A stretch of DNA of 23,097 bases, from contig DAIMGT010000063.1 in NCBI GenBank assembly GCA_036723735.1, positions 1-23,097 on the forward strand, given 5' to 3'. The translations under genes were made by a program, and so were the position numbers. Below the pieces are notes generated by a model. The model did no database searches, was not told where the DNA came from, and worked only from the letters and a program-made list of their open reading frames with translations. Positions 6,911 to 14,270 of this stretch are shown piece after piece. The stretch's first letter is position 1; every line of letters begins with the position of its first letter. This stretch comes from UBA4656 sp002405525. GTDB lineage: Bacteria; Pseudomonadota; Gammaproteobacteria; Xanthomonadales; Ahniellaceae.

Positions 6911-7225
6911 TCAGGCGTCGGGGTCGAAGGGGTCGGCGGCCAGCACCGCGGCCAGCGGGATCGGTCCAAAGACGTGCGGATAGAGGTCCCTGCTGGCCTC
7001 GCTCCACTCGAAGACCAGCAGCGGGCGCAGGGCTTCGACATCCAGCGTCAGGCGCACGCGCGGACCGCCGCCGCGCAGATGGCGGGCCACCACGCCGGCC
7101 ACCTGGTCGGCGGTCGCGGCGTGAATGAAGCCTTCCACGGTCAGCGCGGGCGGCGCGTACTCTCCACGCGCACGCGCTCCCTGCCAGTCGGCCGGCGCGG
7201 CGAAGTGGAAGATCGGCCCGCTCAT
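6911..7225 (-). CDS. DUF952 family protein
   Basis: A 104-aa protein with the typical DUF952 pattern: IFHFAAPADW at the N-terminus, GFIHAATADQV in the middle, the LTLDVEALRPLLVFEW segment, and LYPHVFGPIPLAAV near the end. The family is small and soluble; the conserved His/Tyr/Glu residues suggest an enzymatic fold, but the reaction is unknown. Its ATG overlaps the aroE stop (ATGA at 7222-7225), so it is translationally coupled to shikimate dehydrogenase. Confidence 0.92.
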   Translation of the reverse strand: MSGPIFHFAAPADWQGARARGEYAPPALTVEGFIHAATADQVAGVVARHLRGGGPRVRLTLDVEALRPLLVFEWSEASRDLYPHVFGPIPLAAVLAADPFDPDA

Positions 7226-8091
7226 GGCGCCAGCTCGCGCCGCAGGTGCTGGTAGACCGGCTCGGTATCGGGACGGTGGCCGTGCCAGATGCGGAACGAT
7301 TCCGCGGCCTGCTCGACCAGCATGCCGAGGCCGTCCACCACGTGCCCCGCGGCGCCTGCACGGGCCCACGCGGTGAACCCGATCGCGGCAGCACCGTAGT
7401 TCATGTCGTAGGCCAGCGCGCGCGGGGCAAGGAGCGAGAACGGCAGGTCGAGCGCGGCCCCGGCGTGCCCGGCCGAGGTGGCGTTGAGCACGAGGTCGAA
7501 GCCACCGGCATCGCGCAGCGCGTCCCAGTATGCGGTGTGCACGCGCGCGGGCTCGCCGATGCGGTCGGCCAGCGCATCGGCGCGCTCGGGCGTGCGGTTG
7601 GCGATCACGATCGATTCCACGCCGGACTCCAGCAGCGCACTGAGCACCGCCTGCGCGGCGCCGCCGGCGCCCAGCACCAGGGTGCGCCGACCGCGCAGGT
7701 CGAGGCGCAGGCGCTCGGCAATGTCGGCGACCAGCCCGATGCCGTCGGTGTTGTCCCCGTGCCAGGAGCCGTCTTCGCAGCGGGTCACGGTGTTCGCAAC
7801 GCCACTGCGCTGCGCGTGCGCGCCGTGCGTGCGGCAGGCGGCGTGCGCAACCGACTTCAGCGGCAGGGTGATGTTGGCCCCGCGGCCGCCGTCGGCGGCG
7901 AACTGCGCGAGGCTGCGCGGGAAGTCGGCCGGCGACGACTCGATGGCGTCATAGCGCAGCACGACGTGTTCGGCCTGCGCGAACATCCGGTGGATCAAGG
8001 GCGAGCGCGAGTGCGCGATCGGCTGGCCGAACACCGCATAGCGCGCGATCTCGATCGGCGCCTCGGCATTGGTCTCGGGTTTCTTGAACAT
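7222..8091 (-). CDS. aroE: Shikimate dehydrogenase
   Basis: A 289-aa AroE that reduces 3-dehydroshikimate to shikimate with NADPH in aromatic amino acid synthesis. Substrate-site motifs: HSRSPLIH (about 27-34), catalytic K79 in NITLPLKS, and D116 in DNTDGIG. The Rossmann part has VLGAGGAAQAV (about 139-149) and the NADP-selective NRT (165-167); the C-terminus has DGLGMLVEQA. Start at 8091 (ATG); the frame is open further upstream, but this would enter the repeat-rich intergenic region and give about 17 residues before the usual YAVFGQP. First gene of a coupled operon with DUF952 and YkgJ genes; hemB is upstream in the same direction across a 229-bp gap. Confidence 0.96.
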   Translation of the reverse strand: MFKKPETNAEAPIEIARYAVFGQPIAHSRSPLIHRMFAQAEHVVLRYDAIESSPADFPRSLAQFAADGGRGANITLPLKSVAHAACRTHGAHAQRSGVANTVTRCEDGSWHGDNTDGIGLVADIAERLRLDLRGRRTLVLGAGGAAQAVLSALLESGVESIVIANRTPERADALADRIGEPARVHTAYWDALRDAGGFDLVLNATSAGHAGAALDLPFSLLAPRALAYDMNYGAAAIGFTAWARAGAAGHVVDGLGMLVEQAAESFRIWHGHRPDTEPVYQHLRRELAP

Positions 8092-8162
8092 GCTGCCGTT
8101 CCGCTGCGGTCGTTGGATCGAGGATACGCCCGTGCGGGGGCGGTGGGCAGGGTGTAATGATC

Positions 8163-8183
8163 GGGCCCAGGGCTCAGGGCCCA
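8163..8183 (+). repeat. Three tandem heptads GGGCYCA
   Basis: GGGCCCA, GGGCTCA and GGGCCCA follow directly one after another. The motif recurs in both orientations about 90 bp away at 8269-8316. It lies in the hemB-aroE intergenic region, ahead of the aroE start. Confidence 0.7.
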
Positions 8184-8268
8184 GAAAGAGCCGCGCACCG
8201 TGGGGCGCGTCGCTGGCCTGGTCATCCGCTGCACGCTCACGCCGCACACCGCCGTAGCGGCCTGTTCC

Positions 8269-8316
8269 GGGCCCAGGGCGCTGGGCCCTGGGCGCCCGGC
8301 GCTGAGCCCTGAGCCT
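8269..8316. repeat. Heptad repeat cluster with strong hairpin directly after hemB
   Basis: Four forward heptads (GGGCCCA, GGGCGCT, GGGCCCT, GGGCGCC; 8269-8296) are followed by two inverted ones (TGAGCCC, TGAGCCT; 8303-8316). GCCCAGGGC (8271-8279) and GCCCTGGGC (8285-8293) form a perfect 9-bp stem with a five-base loop. The cluster ends 4 nt from the hemB stop, so the stem lies in the hemB 3' untranslated RNA and may stop transcription or protect the transcript. No T-run is present. Confidence 0.65.
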
Positions 8317-8320
8317 TCGC

Positions 8321-9316
8321 TCAAGCGCCCTCGCGCAACCAGCGCGCCGCCTCGACGGCGTAATAGGTCAGGATCGCGTCCGCCCCCGCACGCTTGATGG
8401 ACAGCAGGGCCTCCAGCGCGCAGGCGCGTTCGTCGATCCAGCCGTTGCCGCCGGCGGCCTTGAGCATCGCGTACTCGCCGGACACCTGGTAGACGAAGGT
8501 CGGCGCGCCGAAACGGTCCTTCACCCGACGCACGATGTCGAGGTAGGGCAGTCCGGGCTTGACCATCACCATGTCGGCGCCCTCGGCGAGGTCGAGTCCG
8601 ACCTCGCGCAGGGCCTCGTCGCTGTTGGCCGGGTCCATCTGGTAGGTGTACTTGTTGCCCTTGCCGAGGTTGCCCGCGCTGCCCACGGCGTCGCGGAACG
8701 GGCCGTAGAACGCGGACGCGTACTTCGCGCTGTAGGCGAGAATGCGGGTGTGCACGTGGCCTGCTGCCTCCAGCGCCGCGCGGATCGCGCCGACGCGCCC
8801 GTCCATCATGTCCGAGGGCGCCACCACGTCGGCCCCGGCCTCGGCGTGCGAAAGCGCCTGGCGCACCAGCGCGGCCACGGTCTCGTCGTTGACCACGTAT
8901 CCGGATTCGTCGATCAGCCCGTCCTGGCCGTGGGTGGTGAAGGGGTCGAGCGCCACGTCGGTGACCACGCCGAGCGCGGGGTGGGCCTGCTTGAGCGCGC
9001 GCACCGCGCGCGGTACCAGGCCGTCGGGATTCCACGCCTCGCGCGCGTCGAGGCTCTTGGCCTCCGGCGGCGTGACGGGAAAGACCGCCAGGGCCGGGAT
9101 ACCCAGCGCCACCGCCTCGGTGGCGGCCCGCAGCAGCTCGTCGAGGCTGTATCGCACCACGCCCGGCATCGACGGCACCGGCTCGCGCGTAGCGACGCCT
9201 TCGCGCACGAACACCGGCCACACGAAGTCGTCGGCAGTGAGCACCGACTCGCGCATCAGGCGGCGCGAGAAGTCGTCGCGGCGCATGCGCCGCGGGCGGA
9301 TGGCGGGAAAGGGCAT
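8321..9316 (-). CDS. hemB: Delta-aminolevulinic acid dehydratase (porphobilinogen synthase)
   Basis: A 331-aa HemB that condenses two 5-aminolevulinate molecules to porphobilinogen in tetrapyrrole (heme) synthesis. The two Schiff-base lysines are K198 in AYSAKYAS and K253 in MVKPGLPYLD. The metal loop at 120-133 reads DVALDPFTTHGQDG; the cysteine triad of zinc enzymes is absent, as in the Pseudomonas-type magnesium-dependent enzymes. Start at ATG 9316 with GGAGG (9326 to 9322) five bases upstream. Divergent from the REC-GGDEF-EAL gene across 179 bp; downstream is the repeat region and aroE. Confidence 0.97.
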   Translation of the reverse strand: MPFPAIRPRRMRRDDFSRRLMRESVLTADDFVWPVFVREGVATREPVPSMPGVVRYSLDELLRAATEAVALGIPALAVFPVTPPEAKSLDAREAWNPDGLVPRAVRALKQAHPALGVVTDVALDPFTTHGQDGLIDESGYVVNDETVAALVRQALSHAEAGADVVAPSDMMDGRVGAIRAALEAAGHVHTRILAYSAKYASAFYGPFRDAVGSAGNLGKGNKYTYQMDPANSDEALREVGLDLAEGADMVMVKPGLPYLDIVRRVKDRFGAPTFVYQVSGEYAMLKAAGGNGWIDERACALEALLSIKRAGADAILTYYAVEAARWLREGA

Positions 9317-9482
9317 GCGGGCCTCCGGTTGACGGTTGCCGCCAAGGGTAGCGAAGCGCGGTGACCTGCGTGAGGGTGGCGGCCGTCGCAGCCGAGGCTT
9401 GCATTGGCTCGTTCGGGCTGCTGTGATTGGTTCGCTCGGGCGGGGGTGTGCACGGGCGGGCGGGCCCAGTCCGACACCATCC

Positions 9483-9492
9483 GATTCGAATC
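9483..9492. promoter_or_regulatory. Palindrome GATTCGAATC just before the REC-PAS-GGDEF-EAL start
   Basis: A perfect 10-bp palindrome ending 3 nt before the ATG at 9496, in the place where a ribosome binding site would be expected; no Shine-Dalgarno is visible. It could be an operator or an initiation-region stem, or chance. Confidence 0.2.
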
Positions 9493-9495
9493 CGC

Positions 9496-12048
9496 ATGTC
9501 AGGCATCCTCGTCGTCGAGCGATCGGCCACCCTTCTGCACCTGCTTGCGCGCACCCTCAGGGCCGCGCAGGTCGCCCAGTGGTCGGAGGTGGAAGGCCAT
9601 GCCGAAGCAGCGGAACACCTGAGAGATACTGCCCGCGACGGGCAGCACTACCGGCTGCTGCTGCTCGGCGCGCCGCCGCGGGCGACTCCCGAGTTCCTCG
9701 ACCTGCTCGCCCTGCTGCGCGAGGCGCAGGACGCGCCGCTGCCGGTGCTGATCCTGGCGCACGAGAAGACGCCCGAGATCGATCGCTTCGTCGCTGGCCG
9801 GCTCGACACCCAGTACATACCGTGGTCGCAGTTCGGCCGCATCCCCGCGGCGATGCGCCAGCTGGCACCGGATGCGGGACAGGCGCCCGCTCCCGACGAA
9901 CGCAAGCCGGCCACCGGAATCCGCGTGCTGTTCGTCGACGACTCTCCCAGCGTCCGCCTGGCCTTCCGGCAACTCCTCGAGCGCGAGGGCTTCACCACCG
10001 AAGTCGCCGGCTCGGTGGCGGAAGGTTTCGAGAAAGGCCGTGACGGGCGCTTCGATCTCGCGGTGATCGACTACTTCCTTCCCGACGGCGACGGTGAGGA
10101 GCTTTGCCGACGCCTGCATTCGAGCAAGGCAGCGGCGCACACCATGCTGGCGATCATCACCGGCACCTACCGCGAGGACGTGATCAAGCGCTGCCTCGAG
10201 GCCGGCGCCGTGGAGTGCATGTTCAAGAACGAGGCCAAGGAGCTGTTCGTCGCCCGCGTGGGGTCGTTGGCCCGGCAGATCCAGATGCAGAAGCGGGTGG
10301 CCGAGGAGAAGCGGCGCCTGGACGGCATCCTCGGCTCGGTCGGCGACGGCGTCTACGGCGTGGACGCGAACGGGGTGGTCAGTTTCGTCAACCCGACCGG
10401 CTTGAGCCTGCTGGGCTTCAGCGACGACGCGCAGTTGATCGGCAGTCCCGCACACGCGGTGTTCCACCACGCCGCCGAGGACGGCAGCAGCCTGCAGCCG
10501 CAGGAGTCGGCCCTGTCGCGCGCCTACGCCGCCGGGGAGGCGTTGGCCAACCACGAGACGGTGTTCTGGAACCGGCTCGGCCAGCCACTGCCGGTCGAAT
10601 GTTCGGTGCTGCCGCTGGCGATCGACGGCCGGCGGGAGGGGTCGGTGGTGGTGTTCCGCAACATCAGCGAACGCAAGACCGCAGACCGGCTGCGCTGGCA
10701 ACTGTCGCACGACCAGCTGACCGGGCTGTACAACGCACGGCATTTCAACTCCGCGCTGGCCGCTGAAGTCGCGCGCCGACGCGAGAACGGTGGCTATGCC
10801 GCGCTGCTGTACATCGACATCGACCGCTACACCCACGTGCTCGACACTGCCGGACCCGGCGTCGCCGACCAGTTGCTGGTGGATCTCGGCGCCCACCTGT
10901 CGCGGCGGCTGCGCGAAGGCGACGTACTGGCGCGACTGCAAGGCGATCGTCTGGTGCTGATGCTCACCGCCGTGCAGCTGGACAACCTGTTCACCATCGC
11001 CGACAGCTTCCGCGAACTGGCCCACCAGTGCCACTACACCACCAGCGGCGTCCGCCGACACGCCACCTCGTCAGTCGGCGTCGCCGTGGTCTCGCGCGAG
11101 ACACCGAGCGCGGAGTACGCACTGGAGCGGGCGCGACTGGCCTGCAAGCAGGCCAAGCAGCGCGGCCGCGACCAGACCCAGATCTACGTCGGCGAGCACG
11201 ACCTTCGCGTGGCGCGCGAGCTGGAAGCCGGCTGGAGCGAGCGCTTCCGCAGCGCGATGGAGGAGGACCGCTTCGTATTCGAGATCCAGCCCATCGTGCC
11301 GATGGCGGCGATCCCGGATCGCGAGGATCGGGTGGTGTCACGCCAGGGCTGGCGGATGAACGGCGCCGACGGGGGGCAGCGCTACCTGTTCGAGGTGCTG
11401 GTGCGGATGATCGGCAAGCAGGGCGAGCAGATCAGTCCGAGCGTGTTCGTGCCGCTGGCCGAACGGATCGGCGTGATGCCGCGCATCGATCTGTGGATCG
11501 TGACCCGCGCGCTGCGCCAGCTGGCCGCGCTCAAGCCCTGGGCACAGCGCCTGGCCTTCAACGTCAATCTGTCCAACCAGACCCTGGCCGACCCCGAGAC
11601 CCTCGACCTGATCGCCGATGCAGTGCGGGCCGCCGGGGCGGCGCCGGGCCAGCTGGTGTTCGAGATCACCGAAACCAGCGAGATGCAGAACCTGCACGTG
11701 GTGCGACGCTTCATCCACACCATGAAGGGCCTCGGCTGCCGCTTCGCGTTGGACGACTTCGGCACCGGCTTCTCGTCCTTCACCCACCTGCGCCACCTTC
11801 CGGTCGACTTCGTCAAGATCGAAGGCAGCTTCGTGGAGGGCATGTCGGGGTCCGACCTCGACCTGAAGATGGTGCAGTCGATCACCCAGTTGGCGAAGGC
11901 CCTGAATCTGAACGTGATCGCCGAGCACGTGGATTCCTTCGCCACCCTGACCGCGCTGCGCGAATGCGGCGTCGAGCTCGCCCAGGGACACTATCTCGGC
12001 AAGCCGCGATTGCTGCAGGACATCGACTTCGCGACGGTGCTGCCGTAG
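9496..12048 (+). CDS. Response regulator with REC, PAS, degenerate GGDEF and EAL domains (probable c-di-GMP phosphodiesterase)
   Basis: An 850-aa soluble signalling protein. Residues 1-130 form a receiver-like domain without a clear phospho-acceptor. A true REC domain follows (about 141-262), with D148/D149, phospho-acceptor D192 (AVIDYFLPD) and K244. A PAS domain spans about 272-390. The GGDEF domain (about 405-555) reads QGDRL at 482-486 in place of GGDEF, so cyclase activity is probably lost. The EAL domain (about 570-850) reads EVL at 633-635 and keeps NVNLSN, FEITE, DDFGTG (D753, D754), K774, E810 and Q830. KID is replaced by KIE and AEGVE by AEHVD. The likely job is phosphorylation-controlled c-di-GMP degradation, with the GGDEF perhaps as GTP sensor. 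No adjacent histidine kinase is present, so the partner is unknown. ATG 9496 is chosen because upstream residues are low-complexity. Confidence 0.92.
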   Translation: MSGILVVERSATLLHLLARTLRAAQVAQWSEVEGHAEAAEHLRDTARDGQHYRLLLLGAPPRATPEFLDLLALLREAQDAPLPVLILAHEKTPEIDRFVAGRLDTQYIPWSQFGRIPAAMRQLAPDAGQAPAPDERKPATGIRVLFVDDSPSVRLAFRQLLEREGFTTEVAGSVAEGFEKGRDGRFDLAVIDYFLPDGDGEELCRRLHSSKAAAHTMLAIITGTYREDVIKRCLEAGAVECMFKNEAKELFVARVGSLARQIQMQKRVAEEKRRLDGILGSVGDGVYGVDANGVVSFVNPTGLSLLGFSDDAQLIGSPAHAVFHHAAEDGSSLQPQESALSRAYAAGEALANHETVFWNRLGQPLPVECSVLPLAIDGRREGSVVVFRNISERKTADRLRWQLSHDQLTGLYNARHFNSALAAEVARRRENGGYAALLYIDIDRYTHVLDTAGPGVADQLLVDLGAHLSRRLREGDVLARLQGDRLVLMLTAVQLDNLFTIADSFRELAHQCHYTTSGVRRHATSSVGVAVVSRETPSAEYALERARLACKQAKQRGRDQTQIYVGEHDLRVARELEAGWSERFRSAMEEDRFVFEIQPIVPMAAIPDREDRVVSRQGWRMNGADGGQRYLFEVLVRMIGKQGEQISPSVFVPLAERIGVMPRIDLWIVTRALRQLAALKPWAQRLAFNVNLSNQTLADPETLDLIADAVRAAGAAPGQLVFEITETSEMQNLHVVRRFIHTMKGLGCRFALDDFGTGFSSFTHLRHLPVDFVKIEGSFVEGMSGSDLDLKMVQSITQLAKALNLNVIAEHVDSFATLTALRECGVELAQGHYLGKPRLLQDIDFATVLP

Positions 12049-12254
12049 CGGCCGGGACCCGCGGCTGCGATTTGCGGCGCGGGGCTGGGAGGACGGTTCC
12101 CCTGACCGCAGTCCTTCGTGGAACGGCACCCGGCCGACCCACGGTCGACCCGAGCGGCAACCCCGACGCCGGATGGCGATCGCACGTCCGAAGGCTGGAC
12201 GAAGCTGAGGTCGGCTGTTAAGTACATCGCGCAAGTCTCTGGACGATTGACACA
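12049..12254. other. Intergenic region before the small SPFH gene
   Basis: No gene is seen here. A 5-bp hairpin CGTCC/GGACG lies at 12185-12201. TTGACA occurs at 12247-12252, only two bases before the ATG, so it cannot be the -35 for that gene. No convincing promoter or terminator was found. Confidence 0.4.
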
Positions 12255-12734
12255 ATGAGCCTGTCCTGGTTGTTGCTGATCGGTGGGGTTGTGCTGTTCG
12301 CACTGGCCATCCAGCGCGTACCCCAGGGACACGCCTACACGGTGCACCGGTTCGGCGCGTACCGTCGCACCCTGTTCTCCGGGGTGCGCTGGATCCTGCC
12401 TCTGGTGGAGTCGGTGGCCCACCGGCTGAGCCTGACCGGCCGCGCGATCCGCTTTCCGGCGGTGCAGCTCTCGCGCGAGGAGTCGGCGCTGCGGGTCGGC
12501 GGGTGCTTGTGGTACCAGGTGGTCGAACCGGCTCGGGTCGATCCGCGGGCCGACCAGCTCGACGAGTTCGTGCTGGAGTCCACCCACGCGGCACTGGACG
12601 ACCTTGCGCCGTGGCTGGCCTCGCTGGAAGGCGGCGAGTTCAACGCTGCGCTCAAGGGCGCCATGAACCAGCGCCTCGGCCCGCACGGGCTTCTGGTCAC
12701 CCGCTGCGAGCTCGACCGCGTCGCCCGCCTCTGA
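12255..12734 (+). CDS. Minimal SPFH/Band 7 family protein with N-terminal membrane anchor
   Basis: A 159-aa protein. Residues 4-19 form a hydrophobic anchor (LSWLLLIGGVVLFALA). The next part has SPFH-domain features: VPQGHAYTVHRFGAYRRTLFSGVRWILPLVE resembles the PPGHxGVVxRFGxyxxtLxPGLHFxxPxV signature, followed by a short beta-rich core and LWYQVVEPAR. The protein stops where stomatins continue into the coiled coil, so it is about half the usual length. No frameshift is obvious: the ORF ends in a clean stop, and downstream translation does not resume a stomatin-like sequence. It may be a reduced SPFH paralogue that modulates the larger complexes. Its neighbour rsmG starts 80 nt downstream. 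Confidence 0.8.
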   Translation: MSLSWLLLIGGVVLFALAIQRVPQGHAYTVHRFGAYRRTLFSGVRWILPLVESVAHRLSLTGRAIRFPAVQLSREESALRVGGCLWYQVVEPARVDPRADQLDEFVLESTHAALDDLAPWLASLEGGEFNAALKGAMNQRLGPHGLLVTRCELDRVARL

Positions 12735-12814
12735 GCGACGCCGCCGCGCCGCCTGGGACTGGATTCGGCGCCCGCCGACACGGACAATGCCGGGCTCGCC
12801 AGCGGGTCCGATCC

Positions 12815-13459
12815 GTGACCGACCGCGTTGCCCTCGATGCCGAACTCGCCGCCGGCCTGGCAGGCCTCGGGCTGCCGGGCGATGCTGGGCTGCGCTCGCG
12901 CCTGCTCGATTATCTCGACCTGCTGGTGCGCTGGAACGCAACCTACAACCTGACCGCCGTCCGCGTTCCGCAGGCCATGGTGGCCCGCCACCTGCTCGAC
13001 AGCCTCGCCGTTGCGCCCCACGTGCGCGCCGGGACGCTGGCCGACCTCGGCACGGGACCCGGACTGCCCGGCATCCCGCTGGCGATCCTGTTCCACGAGC
13101 GCCACGTGCTGCTGGTCGAGGCCAATGGCAAGAAAGCGCGCTTCCTGCGCGAATGCGCGCGCCGGCTGCCATTGCCCAACGTGACGGTGGTGGAGGCGCG
13201 GGCGGAGGGCGCGCAACCGGCTCCGCGCGTGCCCTGCGTGGTGGCCCGGGCGCTGGCCGCCCTGCCCGACCTGGCCCGGCTTGCCGGACCCTGGCTCGCT
13301 CCCGGGGGCGAACTGCTGGCGATGAAGGGCCCGGGCCATGAAGAAGAGCAGCGCGGCCTGCCGCCGGGCTGGATCGTCGCGGCGACCCACCCGATCGCGG
13401 TGCCCGGCTTGGACGCGGGACGCTTTTTGGTGGTACTAAAGCAGGCCGGGGCCGCTTGA
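12815..13459 (+). CDS. rsmG: 16S rRNA (guanine-N7) methyltransferase RsmG
   Basis: A 214-aa S-adenosylmethionine-dependent methyltransferase (GidB) that modifies G527 of 16S rRNA. Recognisable are the N-terminal YLDLLVRWNATYNLTAVR segment, the RHLLDSL motif, the SAM-binding LADLGTGPGLPGIPLAI motif and the LVEANGKKARFL loop. Start GTG at 12815 is chosen because it yields the family-like N-terminus and no in-frame ATG is nearby; the ribosome binding site is weak. Its stop lies 5 nt before the parA ATG, the classical rsmG-parA-parB order found next to replication origins in many bacteria, although mnmG is not in this window. Confidence 0.95.
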   Translation: MTDRVALDAELAAGLAGLGLPGDAGLRSRLLDYLDLLVRWNATYNLTAVRVPQAMVARHLLDSLAVAPHVRAGTLADLGTGPGLPGIPLAILFHERHVLLVEANGKKARFLRECARRLPLPNVTVVEARAEGAQPAPRVPCVVARALAALPDLARLAGPWLAPGGELLAMKGPGHEEEQRGLPPGWIVAATHPIAVPGLDAGRFLVVLKQAGAA

Positions 13460-13464
13460 TTCCC

Positions 13465-14256
13465 ATGTCGCGCATCATCGCCATTGCCAACCAGAAGGGC
13501 GGGGTCGGCAAGACCACGACGGCCGTCAACCTCGCTGCCGCGCTGGCGGAAGCGCGCCGCCGGGTGCTGCTCGTCGACCTCGACCCGCAAGGCAACGCCA
13601 CCATGGCGTCGGGCGTGAACAAGGCCGAAGCCAGGCCTGGCGGCTGCGAGGTGCTGCTGGAGGAAGTCCCGGTCGAGCGCGCGGTGGTGACCACCGGCGC
13701 CGGCTTCGACCTGCTGCCCGGCAACGGCGACCTCACGGCGGCCGAGCTCAAGCTGATGGACGAGATCGCGCGCGAGACGCGTCTGCGCGCGGTGCTCGAA
13801 CCCGTGCGCTCGGAGTACCACTACATCCTGATCGACTGCCCGCCCTCGCTGTCGCTGCTCACCCTCAACGCGCTGACCGCAGCGCAGGGCGTGCTGATCC
13901 CCATGCAGTGCGAGTACTTCGCGCTGGAGGGCCTCACCGCCCTGCTGAACACGATCAAGGCGGTGAAGGCGCGCCTCAACCCCGAGCTCGAGATCGAGGG
14001 ACTGCTGCGCACCATGTACGACGTGCGAAACAATCTCGGCAACGAGGTCTCCGCGCAATTGACCAAGCACTTCGGCGAGAAGGTCTACCGCACCATCGTG
14101 CCGCGCAACGTACGCCTGGCCGAAGCGCCAAGCCACGGCCAGCCGATCTCGCAGTACGACCGCGAGTCGCGCGGCGCGATCGCCTACCTCGGGCTCGCCG
14201 GCGAGATGCTGCGCCGCGAACGCGGCGCCGGCAAGGCCGAGTCCACCGCCGCCTGA
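13465..14256 (+). CDS. parA: Chromosome partitioning ATPase ParA (Soj)
   Basis: A 263-aa deviant Walker-type ATPase that, with ParB and parS, segregates chromosome origins. The P-loop is NQKGGVGKTTT (9-19) with the signature K11 and catalytic K16; DLDPQGNAT and LIDCPPSLSLLTLNAL are switch regions. Length and sequence are those of chromosomal ParA. Start ATG 13465 places the P-loop at the usual position; an upstream TTG at 13456 overlaps rsmG and is less likely. parB follows after 14 nt. Confidence 0.97.
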   Translation: MSRIIAIANQKGGVGKTTTAVNLAAALAEARRRVLLVDLDPQGNATMASGVNKAEARPGGCEVLLEEVPVERAVVTTGAGFDLLPGNGDLTAAELKLMDEIARETRLRAVLEPVRSEYHYILIDCPPSLSLLTLNALTAAQGVLIPMQCEYFALEGLTALLNTIKAVKARLNPELEIEGLLRTMYDVRNNLGNEVSAQLTKHFGEKVYRTIVPRNVRLAEAPSHGQPISQYDRESRGAIAYLGLAGEMLRRERGAGKAESTAA

Positions 14257-14270
14257 ACCGGGATCCCACG

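Noticed and set aside
9476..9495. tRNA-like T-arm (GATTCGAATC)
   Set aside because: No acceptor stem, D-arm or anticodon arm can be built around it; it is only a short palindrome.
12247..12252. TTGACA as -35 for the small SPFH gene
   Set aside because: It lies two bases before the ATG, so a promoter using it would start inside the gene.
13456..13464. TTG at 13456 as the parA start
   Set aside because: It overlaps the rsmG stop and adds three residues before the usual MSRIIAIANQKGG start; ATG 13465 is better.
11991..13751. 586-aa leftward frame opposite the SPFH, rsmG and parA genes
   Set aside because: Low-complexity shadow translation; all plus-strand genes there have family motifs.
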